From: Chondrus crispus
Taxonomy: Eukaryota; Rhodophyta; Florideophyceae; Gigartinales; Gigartinaceae
Reading direction: 5' to 3'
Assembly (NCBI RefSeq): GCF_000350225.1
Contig: NW_005178572.1
Coordinates: forward strand, 186,001-250,000
Length of the DNA stretch: 64,000 nucleotides
Shown: positions 63,641 through 64,000 of the stretch, one piece after another
Position numbering within the stretch: the first letter of the stretch is position 1
Layout: every line of letters starts with the position of its first letter
Program-made: the position numbers and the translations under genes
Notes under the pieces: model-generated
The model's database searches: none
Seen by the model: only the letters and a program-made list of their open reading frames with translations
Told to the model about the DNA's origin: nothing

Positions 63641-64000
63641 TGGACCTATATGTACTACGCCCACGTCCGAGCTCCCCACGCCGAGAGACAGAACAATAAA
63701 CAACTCGAGCAAGCAACTCTACGCTACTCTAGTCTGCGAAGGCACAAGCCGGAGCCCGTTCTCACCCCTGAAGGCGCAACGCCGGATCACTCACCCCCCC
63801 CTCTACTTCCCTTCTCATACTATCCTTTCTCTCCCTTTCCCCGCGCGCCAATCCCGCTCCCTGATCGTACAGAGAGCAGTGCACGCGAAGCACAAGGCCC
63901 CCTTTCGACGACAATCCGGATTCGAGGGTTTTCCTTGTGATTCTCACCCCCCTACGTCCCCTTTCTGACGTACTAGGAGATGTCTCAGGTTGGCTCTTCC
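63641..64000. other. Pyrimidine-rich DNA at the window edge
   Basis: No gene recognised. Two overlapping frames of about 110-130 codons are Pro/Ser-rich and unsupported. Confidence 0.4.

Noticed and set aside
1-64000. tRNA, rRNA, CRISPR arrays, prokaryotic operons
   Set aside because: None seen. The repeats present are palindromes, minisatellites and transposon ends without regular spacers.

Overview
The window is nuclear DNA of a eukaryote whose genes contain few introns. I see one spliced gene (136-nt GT-AG intron), secreted host proteins, TATA-type promoters and eukaryote-only transposon families. I see no operons, CRISPR arrays, rRNA or tRNA. The mix fits a florideophyte red alga such as Chondrus: intron-poor genes set in blocks of Ty3/gypsy, Ty1/copia, Tc1 and pogo elements. 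That placement is inference; the sequence does not prove it.

Layout. 0-4.3 kb: a helix-turn-helix transposase scrap, an assembly gap of 100 N flanked by hairpins, and a spliced trypsin-like protease gene with a Cys-rich tail. 4.4-10.6 kb: a Tc1-like element split by a copia retrotransposon. 10.6-12.6 kb: a decayed pogo-like transposase. 12.9-14.3 kb: a second Tc1 copy. 14.5-15.2 kb: a solo LTR. 15.2-15.7 kb: a second pogo fragment. 15.7-26.0 kb: a whole-looking Ty3/gypsy chromovirus of 10.3 kb with two extra antisense reading frames between pol and the 3' LTR. 27.4-29.0 kb: a decayed gene with Sel1 repeats leading into a CNNM-type CBS region. 30.0-33.4 kb: two unrecognised genes and a minisatellite. 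34.2-38.2 kb: a gag-only gypsy relative. 38.2-47.4 kb: a broken, 5'-truncated chromovirus on the minus strand. 47.4-53.4 kb: a piggyBac-like transposon whose transposase also carries a YqaJ-like nuclease region. 53.4-54.9 kb: the 3' part of a COR-TIR (ROCO-type) gene. 55.7-57.3 kb: three copies of a short inverted-repeat element. 58.4-60.9 kb: two secreted-protein genes, a GH45-like protein with a permuted motif order and a Cys-rich/HPKP-repeat protein. 61-64 kb: no gene, several strong hairpins.

The most unusual signal is not a gene. At three places (10515-10574, 15489-15564, 26291-26343) two palindromes abut, as if a break had been sealed after each broken end was extended by an inverted copy of itself. 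At two of these sites an uninterrupted relative in the same window shows the older state. This looks like outsized P-nucleotide addition, meaning hairpin-capped ends opened off-centre, or fold-back synthesis. Single long palindromes and a several-fold excess of the 7-mer TAC(A/T)GTA run through the window and may share a cause.

The functioning host genes appear to be the protease, the two secreted proteins at 58-61 kb, and possibly the two unknown frames at 30-33 kb. The rest is mobile DNA and decayed host genes.
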